Shown here: piece by piece, positions 27,815 through 37,947 of the stretch
How the letters are laid out: each line of letters begins with the position of its first letter
Numbering within the stretch: position 1 is the stretch's first letter
From: CAWAYH01 sp963786195
GTDB taxonomy: Bacteria > Acidobacteriota > Vicinamibacteria > Vicinamibacterales > 2-12-FULL-66-21
Reading direction: 5' to 3'
Assembly (NCBI GenBank): GCA_963786195.1
Contig: CAWAYH010000011.1
Coordinates: 186,001-250,000 of the forward strand
Length of the DNA: 64,000 bases
Notes under the pieces: model-generated
Databases searched by the model: none
What the model saw: only the letters and a program-made list of their open reading frames with translations
Told to the model about the DNA's origin: nothing
Position numbers and translations under genes: made by a program

Positions 27815-28537
27815 ATGCGTCATGCTGCCCGCCGGACGGAACCTCCGGATGCGCCCCAGGTCGAGCGCGCGTACCGCAACATCAAGGCCGCGATCGTCGA
27901 GGGACGCTATCGGCCGGGCGCGCCACTGTCGGAGGTCGTGCTCGCGCGCGAGCACAGCATGAGCCGCACGCCGGTGCGTGAAGGGCTCTCGCGACTCTGG
28001 CAGGAACACTATCTCGATCGGGTGACCGGGCACGGCTACTTCGTGGCCCGGGTGACGGTGCAGTCCATCCACGAGACCTTCGACGTGCGTCGTGTGCTGG
28101 AAGGATCGGCGGCCGCGTGGGCTGCTGAGCGCGCGACGGACGAAGAGATCGCGCAGCTGCGCGTGCTGGCGGCGCTGCCGCAAACGCGGTCGCGGACGGG
28201 GCGACGCAACCGCGCCGACGCGCCCGCCGAATACCGTGAAGCGGAAGCCGCGAACGTGCGCTTTCATCTCGCGGTCGCGGCAGCCGCGCGAAATACTTTT
28301 GCCCTCGAGCTGATCGATCGCTGTCTCGCCAAGGTCGATCGCTTCATGTCGCTCGGCGTGCACTTCGGGCCGTTCCAACGCGGCGCGACCGAAGCACACC
28401 TGGCGGTCGTCGACGCCATTGCCGCTCGCGATCCGGTGGCGGCGCGAGCCCGCATGGAAGAACACCTCGACTGTGGCAGCCGGCTCATGAAGGAGGCGCT
28501 CCTTCATGGCCAGCTTGCGCAGGTCGGTCTCGAGTAA
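27815..28537 (+). CDS. GntR-family transcriptional regulator, FCD type
   Basis: The 240-residue protein has an N-terminal winged helix (AYRNIKAAIVEGRYRPGAPL, SEVVLAREHSMSRTPVREGL, DRVTGHGYFVARV), where the S-R-T-P-V-R-E recognition helix is the GntR signature. The FCD ligand domain follows (IHETFDVRRVLEGSAAAWAA, FHLAVAAAARNTFALELIDR, HLAVVDAIAARDPVAARARM) with the Asp/His metal-binding positions. FadR-type members bind small organic acids or sugars. Its promoter carries two GTATAC sites. The Oar-like receptor gene lies 270 nt downstream on the same strand and may be a target. Confidence 0.92.
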   Translation: MRHAARRTEPPDAPQVERAYRNIKAAIVEGRYRPGAPLSEVVLAREHSMSRTPVREGLSRLWQEHYLDRVTGHGYFVARVTVQSIHETFDVRRVLEGSAAAWAAERATDEEIAQLRVLAALPQTRSRTGRRNRADAPAEYREAEAANVRFHLAVAAAARNTFALELIDRCLAKVDRFMSLGVHFGPFQRGATEAHLAVVDAIAARDPVAARARMEEHLDCGSRLMKEALLHGQLAQVGLE

Positions 28538-28807
28538 CAGCGCCGCGACGGCATCGCGGTTGCTCATCAGTCCTCCACCGCGCACGGTGTGCGCATAAGT
28601 GGCGGAAATACCTAAGGAAACGACGGCCTGCCGGCTTGGAATCCAAGATTCGGAGCCGGCGGATTCGGGTTTCCGGAGCGCACGACTGTAACTGCAACGC
28701 CAAGTTCGTTAGTGGGGATGGATGCTGGGACGGTTCGAGTGAGCGAGGAGTGAGCCGCGCAGAAACGTTCACATGTTGTGACGGCGCGTGCCGGGGAGGG
28801 AAATGTC
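28538..28807. other. Intergenic region upstream of the Oar-like receptor
   Basis: About 270 nt without a gene. It holds the 13-nt palindrome-like CTTGGAATCCAAG (28636-28648), directly followed by AATCCAAGATTCGG-type sequence. A related stretch, sharing AATCCAAGAT then a CGGGTTTCCGGA-like string, occurs downstream of the receptor at about 31937-31975. A ribosome-binding site (GGGAGGG) lies before ATG 28808. No clear promoter was identified. Confidence 0.5.
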
Positions 28808-31786
28808 ATGAAGTTACGTGTAATGAGCTGCGTCCTCAGCGGGCTGCTGATGCTGGCGTCGGTCGCCAGCGCCCAGCAGGGCACGTCTGAGATTCGCGGC
28901 AAGGTACTCGACACGCAGGGTGCATCAGTACCCGGTGTCACCGTGACCGTGCGGAACCAGGAAACCGGTATGTTCCGCGACGCGGTCAGCAACGCCGACG
29001 GAACGTACTTCGTCAGCGGGATCGTCCCGGGCCTGTACGAGCTGTCGGCCAATCTGCAGGGTTTCAAGAAGTACTCCCGCAGAGACGTCTCGCTCGAAAT
29101 CGGCAAGACGGCGACCGTCGACGTGCGCCTCGAGATCGGCACCATGGAAGAAATGGTCACCGTCGTCGCGGATTCACCGATCGTCGACGTCACGTCGAAA
29201 GAGGTCGGCGGCCGCGTGACCGCGCGCGAACTGGTGGAGCTCCCATCGGTCAACCGTAACTTCGTCGGCTTCGTGGGCCTCCTCCCTGGGATCATCCCGT
29301 CGATCAGCACCGAATCGTTCGGCAGCGACTCGGTGACCGTCAACGGCCAGGACGCCCGGAACAACAACTACATGCTCGACGGCGGCAACAACAACGACGA
29401 CGTCATCGGGCAGCGCGCGGGCACGCAGGCGCGGACGCCGATCGAGGCGGTGCAGGAGTTCCAGGTGCTGACCAACCAGTTCGACGCCGAGTTCGGGCGC
29501 ACGGCTGGCGCGATCATCAACGCGGTCACGAAGCAGGGCACGAACCAGTTACGCGGCAGCGCGTTCGTGTTCGGCCAGGACGCCAGCCTGACTAACAAGG
29601 ACTTCTTCGCGAAGCGCAACAACAACCCGAAGCCCGACACCAGCCAGTGGCAGTGGGGTGGAACGGTCGGCGGGCCGATCGTCCAGAACAAGGCGCACTT
29701 CTTCGGCAGCCTCGAGCGGACGACCATCGACGAGGGCATCACGGTCAACGTTCCGGCGAGGCCCGATCTCAACGGGACGACGACCGACGCAGACGCGCGT
29801 GTGGAACACCATCGCGCGCTTCGATCACCAGGTGAACGCGAGCCACACGTGGGGCGTCCGCTGGCTGCGCGAGTACTCGCCGCAGTTCAACCAGGTCATC
29901 GCCGCCGGCGATGCTCGACGTGCCGCGCGCGAGGAAGACGACCTGGACCAGACGGTCGTCGGCACCGTCAATTCCGTGCTGAGCAACAGCATGGTCAACA
30001 CGCTGCGCGCCGGCTGGACGCAGGAAGACGTGGCCTTCGCCAACTCGTGCTTCAACGACGAACGGACGAGTGCAAGCCAACTGTGAGCCCACGCTCGCCT
30101 TCCAGACCTTCACCGATCAGCAGAGCGCCGTCGCGCAGGCTCGCGTCAACGACGCGTTCCAGGTTGAAGACACGCTGTCATGGTTCCTGCCGAACAAGCG
30201 CGGCGACCACGACATCAAGCTCGGGTTCCAGTACCAGTACGCACAATCTGAGAACGACACCCAGGACAACCTGAACGGGACGTTCGCGTTCGGCCAGAAC
30301 AACGCGGCGTTCGATCCGAACAACCCGAGAACCTATCCGGACCGGTTCTCGATCCGCGTCCCCGGCGCCGGTGGCAGCCTGAACAAGTCGACCTATATGG
30401 CGGCGTTCGTCCAGGACAAGTGGAAGCTCACGAGCAACCTGACACTGAGCCTCGGCGTGCGCTACGACCTCGAGCGGATTCCGGTCCCGGAGGTCGACAA
30501 CCCGATGTTCGCGAGCCAGGACGACTACCCGCTCGACACGAACAACTTCCAGCCCCGCCTGGGCTTTGCGTATGACATGGAAGAGGGTCGTGGCGTCGTG
30601 CGCGGCGGCTACGGGCGCTTCTACGACAAGACGCACTTCGAGCTGATCGGCGGCATCTACACGGGCACGCCGTTCACGACGTCGTTTACGACCAACTTCC
30701 CGACCAACGGCCCGGACCTCGGCCCGCGCAACGGGAACCTCCCGACGAACGAATTTCTCGTGAACGGGCCGGTCATCACCGACGCGATGCGCGCGGCGCT
30801 GGCGGCGCAGTTTCCGGCCGGCCAGACCGTGCGCAACACCGGCGCGACCTGGGACAGCCCGGATCGCCGGATGGCGTACACGGATCAGTACACCATCGGG
30901 TACGAGCGGCAGATGGGCGGCAACATGTCGATGAGCGTGGACTACGTGCGGGCGAATAGCCGTGACCTGCTCATCTCCCGCGACCTCAACCCGTTGACCC
31001 GTCCGACACCCAACACCGCGACGTCATCGGCGGTGCGCGTGATCGGCAGCGACCTCCTCCGCGCGCAGACGGCCGCGCTGCAGGCGACCTACCCGGGCTT
31101 CGCTCCGTTCACCACGGGCGTGACGATCCCGGTCAACGCCGCGTTCACCGACTACGACGCCGTGCTGCTGCAGTTCGAGAAGCGCTGGGCCAGCAACTAC
31201 AGCGCCCGCGTGTCGTACACCTATGCCGACTCGCGCGGCAACACCAGCGGCGCGGGCATCCCGGCGCAGCGGCTTCCAGTTCGGCGACGACCTGCACCTC
31301 GAGCTGAACGAAGGGCCGACGAACACCGATCTGCGGCACAACCTGGTCGTCAGCGGGGCGGCCATCGTGCCGAAGACCGGCGGCCTGACCGTCAGCTGGG
31401 TCGCGCGCGCGCTGAGCGGCTCGCCGTTCAGCCTGACCAACGGCAACATCGATCCGGACATGAACGGATCGCAGAGCGAGCCGCTGGCGGCCGGCAGCTA
31501 TTCGGGCACCGGCCCGGATGCCTACACCGTCGACAACTACAAGAGCGAGCGCAACGGCGCGTACGGACCGGGCTTCTTCAAGCTCGATCTCCGGATCGGC
31601 TACACGATCCCGTTCAGCGGCCGTAAGCTCGAAGTCTTCGGCGAGATCTTCAACGTCACGGATCGCGTGAACTTCGCGAATCCGTCAGGCAACCAGGCGG
31701 CGCCATCGACATTCCTGGTGCTGACCGGGTACTCGACGAGCACGACGCCGCGCACCGGCCAGTTCGGGGCGCGCTTCGTCTTCTAA
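28808..31786 (+). CDS. Oar-like TonB-dependent receptor with carboxypeptidase-regulatory domain, frameshifted
   Basis: An outer-membrane receptor of about 990 residues. ATG 28808 gives a signal peptide (VMSCVLSGLLMLASVASA). A carboxypeptidase-regulatory-like domain follows (GKVLDTQGASVPGVTVTVRN, DGTYFVSGIVPGLYELSANL), then the plug (ARELVELPSVNRNFVGFVGL, YMLDGGNNNDDVIGQRAG, AVQEFQVLTNQFDAEFGRTA), then the barrel ending GQFGARFVF. Frame changes occur near 29805, 30060 and 31270, but barrel sequence continues on each side. Acidobacterial Oar receptors are thought to take up plant-derived or protein ligands; the ligand here is unknown. The GntR gene just upstream is a plausible regulator. Confidence 0.88.
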
Positions 31787-32134
31787 CGTCTGTTACACGC
31801 GGGCCGGTGGCCCGCTGGCAGAAGTAGATGCGGTAGGGAGATTCGGCATTCCGCTTGCTGATAGACGCACTGGCGCGTCGGTCAGCGTAGCGGAATTGCC
31901 GAATTGCCGCACGATTTGACGGTCGCGTTCGAGGGCAATCCAAGATCCCGGAACATCGGGATACGGATTTTCGGACGCGACTAAAGTCAGCCGGGCTGGT
32001 GACGCCAGCCTGGCTGAAGCCCAAGAGATGGATGGAGTGGGAGGAGGAGGGGTCCCGGCCGCAAGGTCGTGGCCCCTTTTCTGTTGTGCCGCCCGAGCCG
32101 GGCGCCGATCCCCGAGCGCCTACAATAGTCAGAG
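31787..32134. other. Intergenic region between the receptor and ABC transporter genes
   Basis: About 350 nt with no gene. It starts with a 7-bp hairpin GCGGGCC-GGT-GGCCCGC (31799-31815) without a T-run. The middle has a string related to one upstream of the receptor (AATCCAAGAT at 31937). Near the end is an intrinsic terminator at 32049-32080. No open frame here has conserved sequence. Confidence 0.6.
32049..32080 (+). terminator. Intrinsic terminator with GCAA tetraloop
   Basis: GGGGTCCCGGCC pairs with GGTCGTGGCCCC around a GCAA (GNRA-type) loop, 11-12 pairs with one mismatch, followed directly by TTTT and T-rich sequence. It would end transcripts from the receptor gene and insulate the ABC operon 55 nt downstream. 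Confidence 0.75.
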
Positions 32135-33907
32135 ATGTCCCCCGCCGTCGGTCGTCTCCTCCCGTATCTGCTCCGTTACAAGCGGGCCTTCCTCGTCGGT
32201 CTGAGCTGCGTCGTCATCACGACCGCCATCCAGCTGCTCGCGCCCTGGATCCTCAAGCTCGCGATCGATGACCTCAACGCCGGAGTGACCCGCGGCAAGC
32301 TGGCCATTTACGCCGGACTGCTCCTCGGAATCGCCTCGGTGGGCGGCCTTTTTCGCTTTCTGATGCGCCGGATCCTCATCGGCGCGTCGCGGGACCTCGA
32401 ATACGACCTGCGCAACGCGTTCTTCGGGCGTCTGCTCGCAAATGCCACTGGGCTTCTACCAGGCGCGCCGGACCGGCGACCTCATGTCCCGCGCCACGAA
32501 CGATCTCAACGCCGTGCGGATGATGATCGGGCCCGCGATCATGTACTCGGCGAACACGATCCTCGTGTTCATCGTCGCGATCATCCTCATGGCGTCGATT
32601 GACGGCCGGCTCACGCTCATCGCGCTCCTGCCGCTGCCGCTCGTGACGATCAGCGTCAAGTATTTCGGCAGCGCCATTCACACCCGGTTCGAGGCGATCC
32701 AGGCGCAGCTGGCCGATCTCAGCGCCGTCGTCCAGGAAGCGCTGTCCGGGGTGCGCGTGGTGCGCGCGTACAGCCAGGAGCCGCACGAAATCAGCAGGTT
32801 CCACGCCGCGAACGAGGAGTACGTGCGGCGGAATCGCGTGCTGATCCGCCTCCAGGGGCTGTTCTATCCGAGCATGACGCTGTTCCTGGGGCTGGGCTCG
32901 CTGCTCGTGCTGTGGCAGGGAAGCCGCGAAGCCATCGCCGGCCGTATCACGGTGGGGGAGTTCGTCGCGTTCAACGCCTACCTCGTGATGCTCAGCTGGC
33001 CGATGATCGCGTTCGGTTGGGTGACCAACATCCTCCAGCGCGGCCTGGCGTCCTGGAAACGGATGCTCGACGTCATCGATGCCGTCCCCGAGATCGATGA
33101 CCGCGCGGTGTCGGATGCCGGCCGCGCCGTGGCGCTCGAAGGCGCTATCGAGATTCGCAATTTGAGCTTCACGTATCCGGGCGCGTCGAAGCCGGTTCTC
33201 GACGGCATTTCGCTCAGGATTGAAAAAGGCGAGACCGCCGCGTTCGTCGGCGCGACGGGATCGGGCAAGTCGACGCTCATCAACCTGCTGCCTCGTCTGC
33301 ACGAGCCGCCGCCGGGAACCGTGTTTCTCGACGGCGTCGACGTCCGCGAGATTCCGCTCGCCCGGCTGCGCGGAGCCATCGGGTTCGTGCCGCAGGAGCC
33401 CTTTCTCTTCTCCGACACGATCGCGGAGAACATCGCGTTCGGCGTCGATCCGACGTCGGTGGACAGGGACGTGCTCGACCGGCGCATACGCGATGCCTCG
33501 GCGGTCGCGCGCCTCGACAAGGACGTCGACACGTTCCCGAACGGCTACGCGACGATGGTGGGCGAGCGCGGCATCACGCTGTCCGGGCGGCCAGAAGCAG
33601 CGGACGGCCATCGCGCGTGCGCTGATGATCGATCCGCGCGTGCTCGTCCTCGATGACGCGCTGTCGGCGGTGGATACGTACACGGAAGAGGAGATCCTCG
33701 GCCGGCTGCGCGACGTGATGCGGCAGCGCACGTCGATTGTCGTGTCGCACCGCGTCTCGACGGTTCGCGTACGCCGATCGGATCTTCGTGCTCGACCGCG
33801 GGCGGATCGTCGAGCGTGGCCGTCATGCCGAGCTCGTTGCCGCCGGCGGCCTGTACGCCGCGCTCCATCGCCGACAGCTGCTGGAGGAAGAACTGGCCGC
33901 AAGCTGA
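32135..33907 (+). CDS. ABC half-transporter (exporter type), frameshifted
   Basis: A half-transporter with six membrane helices fused to an ATPase, of the exporter (type IV) kind. The membrane part reads AFLVGLSCVVITTAIQLLAP, RRTGDLMSRATNDLNAVRMM, ANTILVFIVAIILMASIDG. The ATPase has Walker A GATGSGKSTLIN, Q-loop VPQEPFLFSDTI, signature L-S-G-G-Q-K, Walker B VLVLDDALSAVD and switch VVSHRVSTV. The frame changes near 32450, 33590 and 33775. Note that Walker B has Asp in place of the catalytic Glu (D-D-A), as seen in the degenerate subunit of heterodimeric exporters. The stop overlaps the next start (TGATG). Confidence 0.88.
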
Positions 33908-35797
33908 TGTCGATCCACGACGAAGAAGTCCTTGGAAAGGCCTACGATGCCCGCCTCATGCGGCGGCTGCTGCGGTATTTGTGGCCGTACAAGCTGAACG
34001 TCTGCATCGCGCTCGCGTCCATCATCTCCGCCTCGGTGCTCCAGCTCGCGCAGCCCTGGCTCATGAAGGTGGCGATCGACCGCCACATCTCCACGGGGAA
34101 CCTGGTCGGCCTCGATCTGATCGCGGGGGCGTTCCTCGCGATCCTGCTCGCCTCGTTCGTCCTCGAGTACATCCAGACGTGGGTGCTGCAGATGACGGGG
34201 CAGCGGATCATGTTCGACATGCGGATGCAGATCTACGGGCATCTGCAGCGGCTGGACCTGCAGTTCTACGACCGCAATCCCGTCGGGCGCCTGATGACGC
34301 GCGTCACGACCGACGTCGACGTCCTGAACGACATGTTCACCGCCGGAGTCGTCTCGATCTTCGGCGACGTCTTCACGCTGGCGGGCATCATGATCGTCCT
34401 CGTGTCGATGGACTGGCGGCTGGCGCTGCTGGCGTTCTCGGTGCTGCCGCTCATCGTGCTCGTGACGCAGTGGTTCCGGCGGAACGTGCGGGAATCCTAC
34501 CGGACCGTGCGCACCTGGATCGCGCGCATCAACGCGTTCCTCCAGGAGCACATCACGGGCATGCCGACCGTGCAACTGTTCCGGCGCGAGTCGCGCGCGT
34601 TCGCCCGCTTCGACGAGATCAACCGCACGCATCGCGACGCCAACGTCGAGTCGATCTTCTATTACGCGGTGTTCTATCCGGCGATCGAGATCATCGGCGC
34701 GCTCGCGTCGGCGCTGATGATCTGGTTCGGCGGCGGGTGGACGCTCCAGGGGACGCTGACGCTCGGGTCGCTCGTCGCGTTCATCCTCTACGCGCAGCGT
34801 TTCTTCCGGCCCATCAGCGACATGTCGGAGAAGTTCAACGTCCTCCAGGCGGCGATGGCGTCCTCCGAGCGAATCTTCAAGCTGCTGGACACGCCGGTGA
34901 CGATTGAGTCGGCGTCGGCGCTCGAGGCCGGCGCTCGAAGGTCGGGGTCGCGCTCGGCGACTCGGAGCTCGGCGTTCGGCCGACCGGCCTCCCGAGCGCC
35001 GACGCCGACCGCCGAGCGCCGCCCAGGGCCACATCGTCTTCGATCGCGTGTGGTTCGCGTACAACGAGCCCGACTACGTCCTGCGCGACGTGTCGTTCGA
35101 GGTCGGGCCGGGGGAGCGCGTCGGGATCGTCGGCGCCACGGGCGCCGGGAAGTCGACGATCATCAACCTGCTGCTCCGGTTCTACGACGTGTCGCGCGGC
35201 CGGATTCTGGTCGACGGCACGGACGTCCGCGACATGCGGCTGGACGATCTGCGGCGGCTCTTCAGCCTGGTCCTGCAGGACGTCCACATCTTCTCGGGCA
35301 CGATCGCCGACAACATCCGGCTCGGGAACACGGCGATCGACGACGACGCCGTGCGCAGGGCCGCGTCGACCGTCCATGCCGACCGCTTCATCGAACACCT
35401 GCCGAACGGCTACGCCAGTCCCGTCGCCGAGCGCGGGGCGACGCTGTCCGTGGGACAGAAACAGCTCCTCTCGTTCGCGCGCGCGCTCGCGTTCGATCCG
35501 AGGGTGCTCGTCCTGGACGAGGCGACCTCCAGCGTCGACACCGAGACCGAGATGCTGATTCGCGATGCGCTCCACCTGCTGATGGCCGGCCGGACGACGA
35601 TCGCCATCGCGCACCGGCTGTCGACCATCCAGGACATGGACAAGATTCTGGTGCTGCACAAGGGCCAGCTCCGCGAGGCCGGCACGCACCAGCAACTGCT
35701 CGCCGAGCGGGGCATCTACTTCAAGCTGTATCAGCTGCAATACAAAGATCAGGAATCTCAGATCGCAGATCTCAGATTGCAGAGTCTTTCAGAGTGA
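33907..35797 (+). CDS. ABC half-transporter, partner of the upstream half, frameshifted linker
   Basis: The second half-transporter. Membrane part: LNVCIALASIISASVLQLAQ, NPVGRLMTRVTTDVDVLNDM, FTLAGIMIVLVSMDWRLALL. ATPase: Walker A GATGAGKSTIIN, Q-loop VLQDVHIFSGTI, Walker B VLVLDEATSSVD with catalytic Glu intact, and IAIAHRLSTIQDMDKI. The signature is L-S-V-G-Q-K rather than L-S-G-G-Q. Together with the upstream half this gives one canonical and one degenerate site, as in heterodimeric exporters such as TM287/288. The linker near 34920-35030 is a low-complexity Arg/Ser/Ala/Pro stretch with a frame change. The final residues come from a repeat tract. Confidence 0.88.
34918..35030. repeat. GCTCGG/GCCGAGCGCC word insertion within an ABC transporter linker
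   Basis: Between the membrane part and the ATPase of the second ABC gene lies a stretch built from CGCTCGGCGA, GCTCGGCGTTCGGC and GCCGAGCGCCG words. It encodes no conserved residues and a frame change falls inside it. Most exporters have a short linker here, so it looks like an insertion of the same kind of word tract found between genes. Confidence 0.55.
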
Positions 35798-35817
35798 AGA
35801 GTTCAGATTTCAGATTT
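35752..35817. repeat. TCAGATT/GCAGATC word tract
   Basis: The words TCAGATC, GCAGATC, TCAGATT, GCAGAG and TTCAGATT run through the end of the second ABC transporter gene, so its C-terminus (E-S-Q-I-A-D-L-R-L-Q-S-L-S-E) is encoded by them. The tract ends at the stop codon of the convergent 3D-domain gene. Confidence 0.75.
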
Positions 35818-36307
35818 ACCTGACCTGCCGGAACAGCCTGTCGATGAGCCTTGGCGGGGTGGCCTTGGGACTCCAGCCGAGACGCAGCACCGTAATCTGC
35901 ACCGGGCGCCGCCCGAGCTCCAGCGCCTCGTAACAGCTCCACATGTAGATGTCGACATGGCGGCCCTGGACGCTCGGGCCCGTGTCCATGACGGTGTAGA
36001 TCCCGTTGTAGCGCTCGTCGAGCCGGTCGACGTGGATGACCGAGCCGACCGGCAGCAGGTCCGGGTCCGCGGCGGCGATGCCGCTCCGGACGTTGACCCC
36101 CGAGGCGGTCGTCGTGCCTTTGCAATAGGCGGTGGCCGTGAACCGGAGCCGGGCCCCCGGGGCTGGCGTGGCCGTCGATTCGCGGAGTTCCGCCTGCCGC
36201 GCGGCATACCGCGAATCCAGGGTAGTCACCTCGTAAAGGGCAGCGAAGGTGACGGCGGCCGTGGCGGTTGCCACGATCTTGCGTCCGGTCGAACGCGATA
36301 GAAACAT
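35816..36307 (-). CDS. 3D-domain protein, putative cell-wall-associated
   Basis: The 163-residue protein has an N-terminal membrane or signal helix (KIVATATAAVTFAALYEVTT), then a 3D domain of the double-psi beta-barrel kind: LRFTATAYCKGTTTASGVNV, IAAADPDLLPVGSVIHVDRL, YTVMDTGPSVQGRHVDIYMW. The three conserved aspartates that name the domain are in AADPDLL, MDTGP and HVDIYM. Relatives include the C-terminal domain of MltA and YuiC-type muralytic enzymes, so glycan-strand cleavage is likely but not shown. The gene converges with the ABC operon and stands 108 nt from the DUF2062 gene. Confidence 0.85.
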   Translation of the reverse strand: MFLSRSTGRKIVATATAAVTFAALYEVTTLDSRYAARQAELRESTATPAPGARLRFTATAYCKGTTTASGVNVRSGIAAADPDLLPVGSVIHVDRLDERYNGIYTVMDTGPSVQGRHVDIYMWSCYEALELGRRPVQITVLRLGWSPKATPPRLIDRLFRQVR

Positions 36308-36415
36308 GGCTCGGGCCGGTGCCGGGGAGAGGCACCACTATACCGGTCGCGGGAGCCCCAGGTCAATCCACACTGCCGTGGAGGTGCGATTCTAAGTACT
36401 TATGAATCAGTAGTT

Positions 36416-36901
36416 TCACGGATGCCGCTGCGCGACGTGGCTCCGGTGCGCGAGGATCATCCTCAGCGAACCGCTGTAGGCAATCCCCGCGAGGATGGCG
36501 GACCCCGCCGTCGAACCCAGGATGAAGGCCCAGAAGAGGGGTCGGAGCGCGTGCGCCAGCTGGCGAAATTCTCCCCAGGACACCGCCGAGACGGCCTCGC
36601 TCAGCTCCTTCAACAGGCCCGGCGGCACGTCGGCGCCCAGCACCGCCGCGCCCGCCAGCGTCGTCACGGTGTAGTACGCCGGGAGGATCCAGGGCAGGTT
36701 GGTATAGACGCCCAGCACGACCGCGACGCGATTGAGTCCGAGCATGAACGCAAAGATCAGCGCCAGGACGGTGTGCAGCCCGAGGAACGGCGAGAACCCG
36801 AAAAACACGCCGAGCGCATACGCGGCCGCCGTACGCTGCGGCGTGTCGTGCGTGTGCAGCAGCTGTTCGAGCCAACGGGGAGCGCGGAAGGCGGCTGACA
36901 T
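36416..36901 (-). CDS. DUF2062 membrane protein
   Basis: The 161-residue protein starts at ATG 36901 and has three to four hydrophobic segments. It carries the DUF2062 pattern: TAAAYALGVFFGFSPFLGLH with the invariant P-F-x-G-x-H, then LNRVAVVLGVYTNLPWILPA with N-x-P-W, and a final helix FWAFILGSTAGSAILAGIAY. The family is common in Gram-negative bacteria, often fused or next to lipid or glycosyltransferase genes; function unknown. It lies 8 nt after thiL on the same strand and is probably cotranscribed. Confidence 0.88.
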   Translation of the reverse strand: MSAAFRAPRWLEQLLHTHDTPQRTAAAYALGVFFGFSPFLGLHTVLALIFAFMLGLNRVAVVLGVYTNLPWILPAYYTVTTLAGAAVLGADVPPGLLKELSEAVSAVSWGEFRQLAHALRPLFWAFILGSTAGSAILAGIAYSGSLRMILAHRSHVAQRHP

Positions 36902-36909
36902 CGACGCGC

Positions 36910-37947
36910 TCAGAAATGAACGAAGCCCGCCGGGACGGGCTCGACCCGGCCAGCGTGCAGAACGACCAGCGGTTCGTCCGCGGTGAGCTCGCCAATGCAG
37001 GTCAGGGCGACGCCCCGTGCCTGACGCGCCACCAGACGCAGCCTGCCGCGCGCGCGGCGCGAGACGGCGAACAAGAGCTCGTAGTCGTCTCCGCCCGACA
37101 GGCTGGCGTGAATCGGATCCTGCCCCTGTCGCGCATACCAATCGATCGCGCCGGCGTGGACCGGCAGCTTCGACCCGTCGATGCGCGCGCCCGTGCCGCT
37201 GGACGTCGCGAGCTGGCGGACGGCGTCCGCGAGACCGTCGCTGAGGTCGACGCAGGCCGTGGCCGCCCGGGTACGTCCGAGCAGCGCGCCCAGCCGCGCG
37301 CGAGGCTCCGGGCGTCGGTGTCGCGCAACGCATTCAGCCATCGAGGGTTCGTCGGGTGACTGCCCGGGCTGCGAGCCGCCGGCTCTCAGCCACGCAAGGC
37401 CCGCGGCTGCGGCGCCAATCGTCCCGCTCACATACAAGGCGTCCCCAGCCCGGCCGCCGTCTCGGGTCAGCATCTTCCTGGGTTTGACGGATCCAACGAC
37501 GGTGACGTCCACGACGAGCGGGCCGGGCGATCGCGTGATGTTGCCGCCGACGAGCGCGACGCGCGCCGGCCCCGCGATCTCGAGGAAACCCTCGATCAGC
37601 TGATCCACGTCGCCGACCGGCGTCGCGGCCGGGAGCATGAGCGACAGCAGCGCGAACCGCGGCACGGCCCCCATCGCCGCGATGTCACTGATGTTGACGG
37701 CGAGCGCCTTGTAGCCGATGTCGGCTGGCGTGGAGAACCGGCGATCGAAATGAACGCCTTCGACGAGCGCATCGGTCGTGAGGACCTGGAGCGCTCCCCG
37801 ATCGCCTTCCGCGACGGCGGCGTCATCGCCGATACCGACCACGAGGGCAGGGGGAGCGGGCGGGAGCCGCCGGCGGATGCGCTCGATGAGACCGCGTTCG
37901 CCAAGTCCGGAAACGGGAAGCGTGTCGTCCTTACCGGGCGTAGTCAA
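36910..37947 (-). CDS. thiL: Thiamine-monophosphate kinase
   Basis: The 345-residue enzyme makes thiamine diphosphate from the monophosphate using ATP. The N-terminus LGERGLIERIRRRLPP and IGDDAAVAEG bind magnesium; LTTDALVEGVHFDRRFS and GYKALAVNISDIAAMGAVPR are the family core. SGTIGAAAAGLAWLR, VDLSDGLADAVRQLA and SLSGGDDYELLFAV complete the ATP site. No ATG is in reach; TTG 37947 is the most likely start and overlaps the end of rny by 17 nt. The reading frame is intact. It is followed 8 nt later by the DUF2062 gene. Confidence 0.9.
   Translation of the reverse strand: MTTPGKDDTLPVSGLGERGLIERIRRRLPPAPPALVVGIGDDAAVAEGDRGALQVLTTDALVEGVHFDRRFSTPADIGYKALAVNISDIAAMGAVPRFALLSLMLPAATPVGDVDQLIEGFLEIAGPARVALVGGNITRSPGPLVVDVTVVGSVKPRKMLTRDGGRAGDALYVSGTIGAAAAGLAWLRAGGSQPGQSPDEPSMAECVARHRRPEPRARLGALLGRTRAATACVDLSDGLADAVRQLATSSGTGARIDGSKLPVHAGAIDWYARQGQDPIHASLSGGDDYELLFAVSRRARGRLRLVARQARGVALTCIGELTADEPLVVLHAGRVEPVPAGFVHF

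Noticed and set aside
31799..31815. Terminator directly after the Oar-like receptor
   Set aside because: The 7-bp hairpin has no T-run; the better terminator is at 32049-32080.
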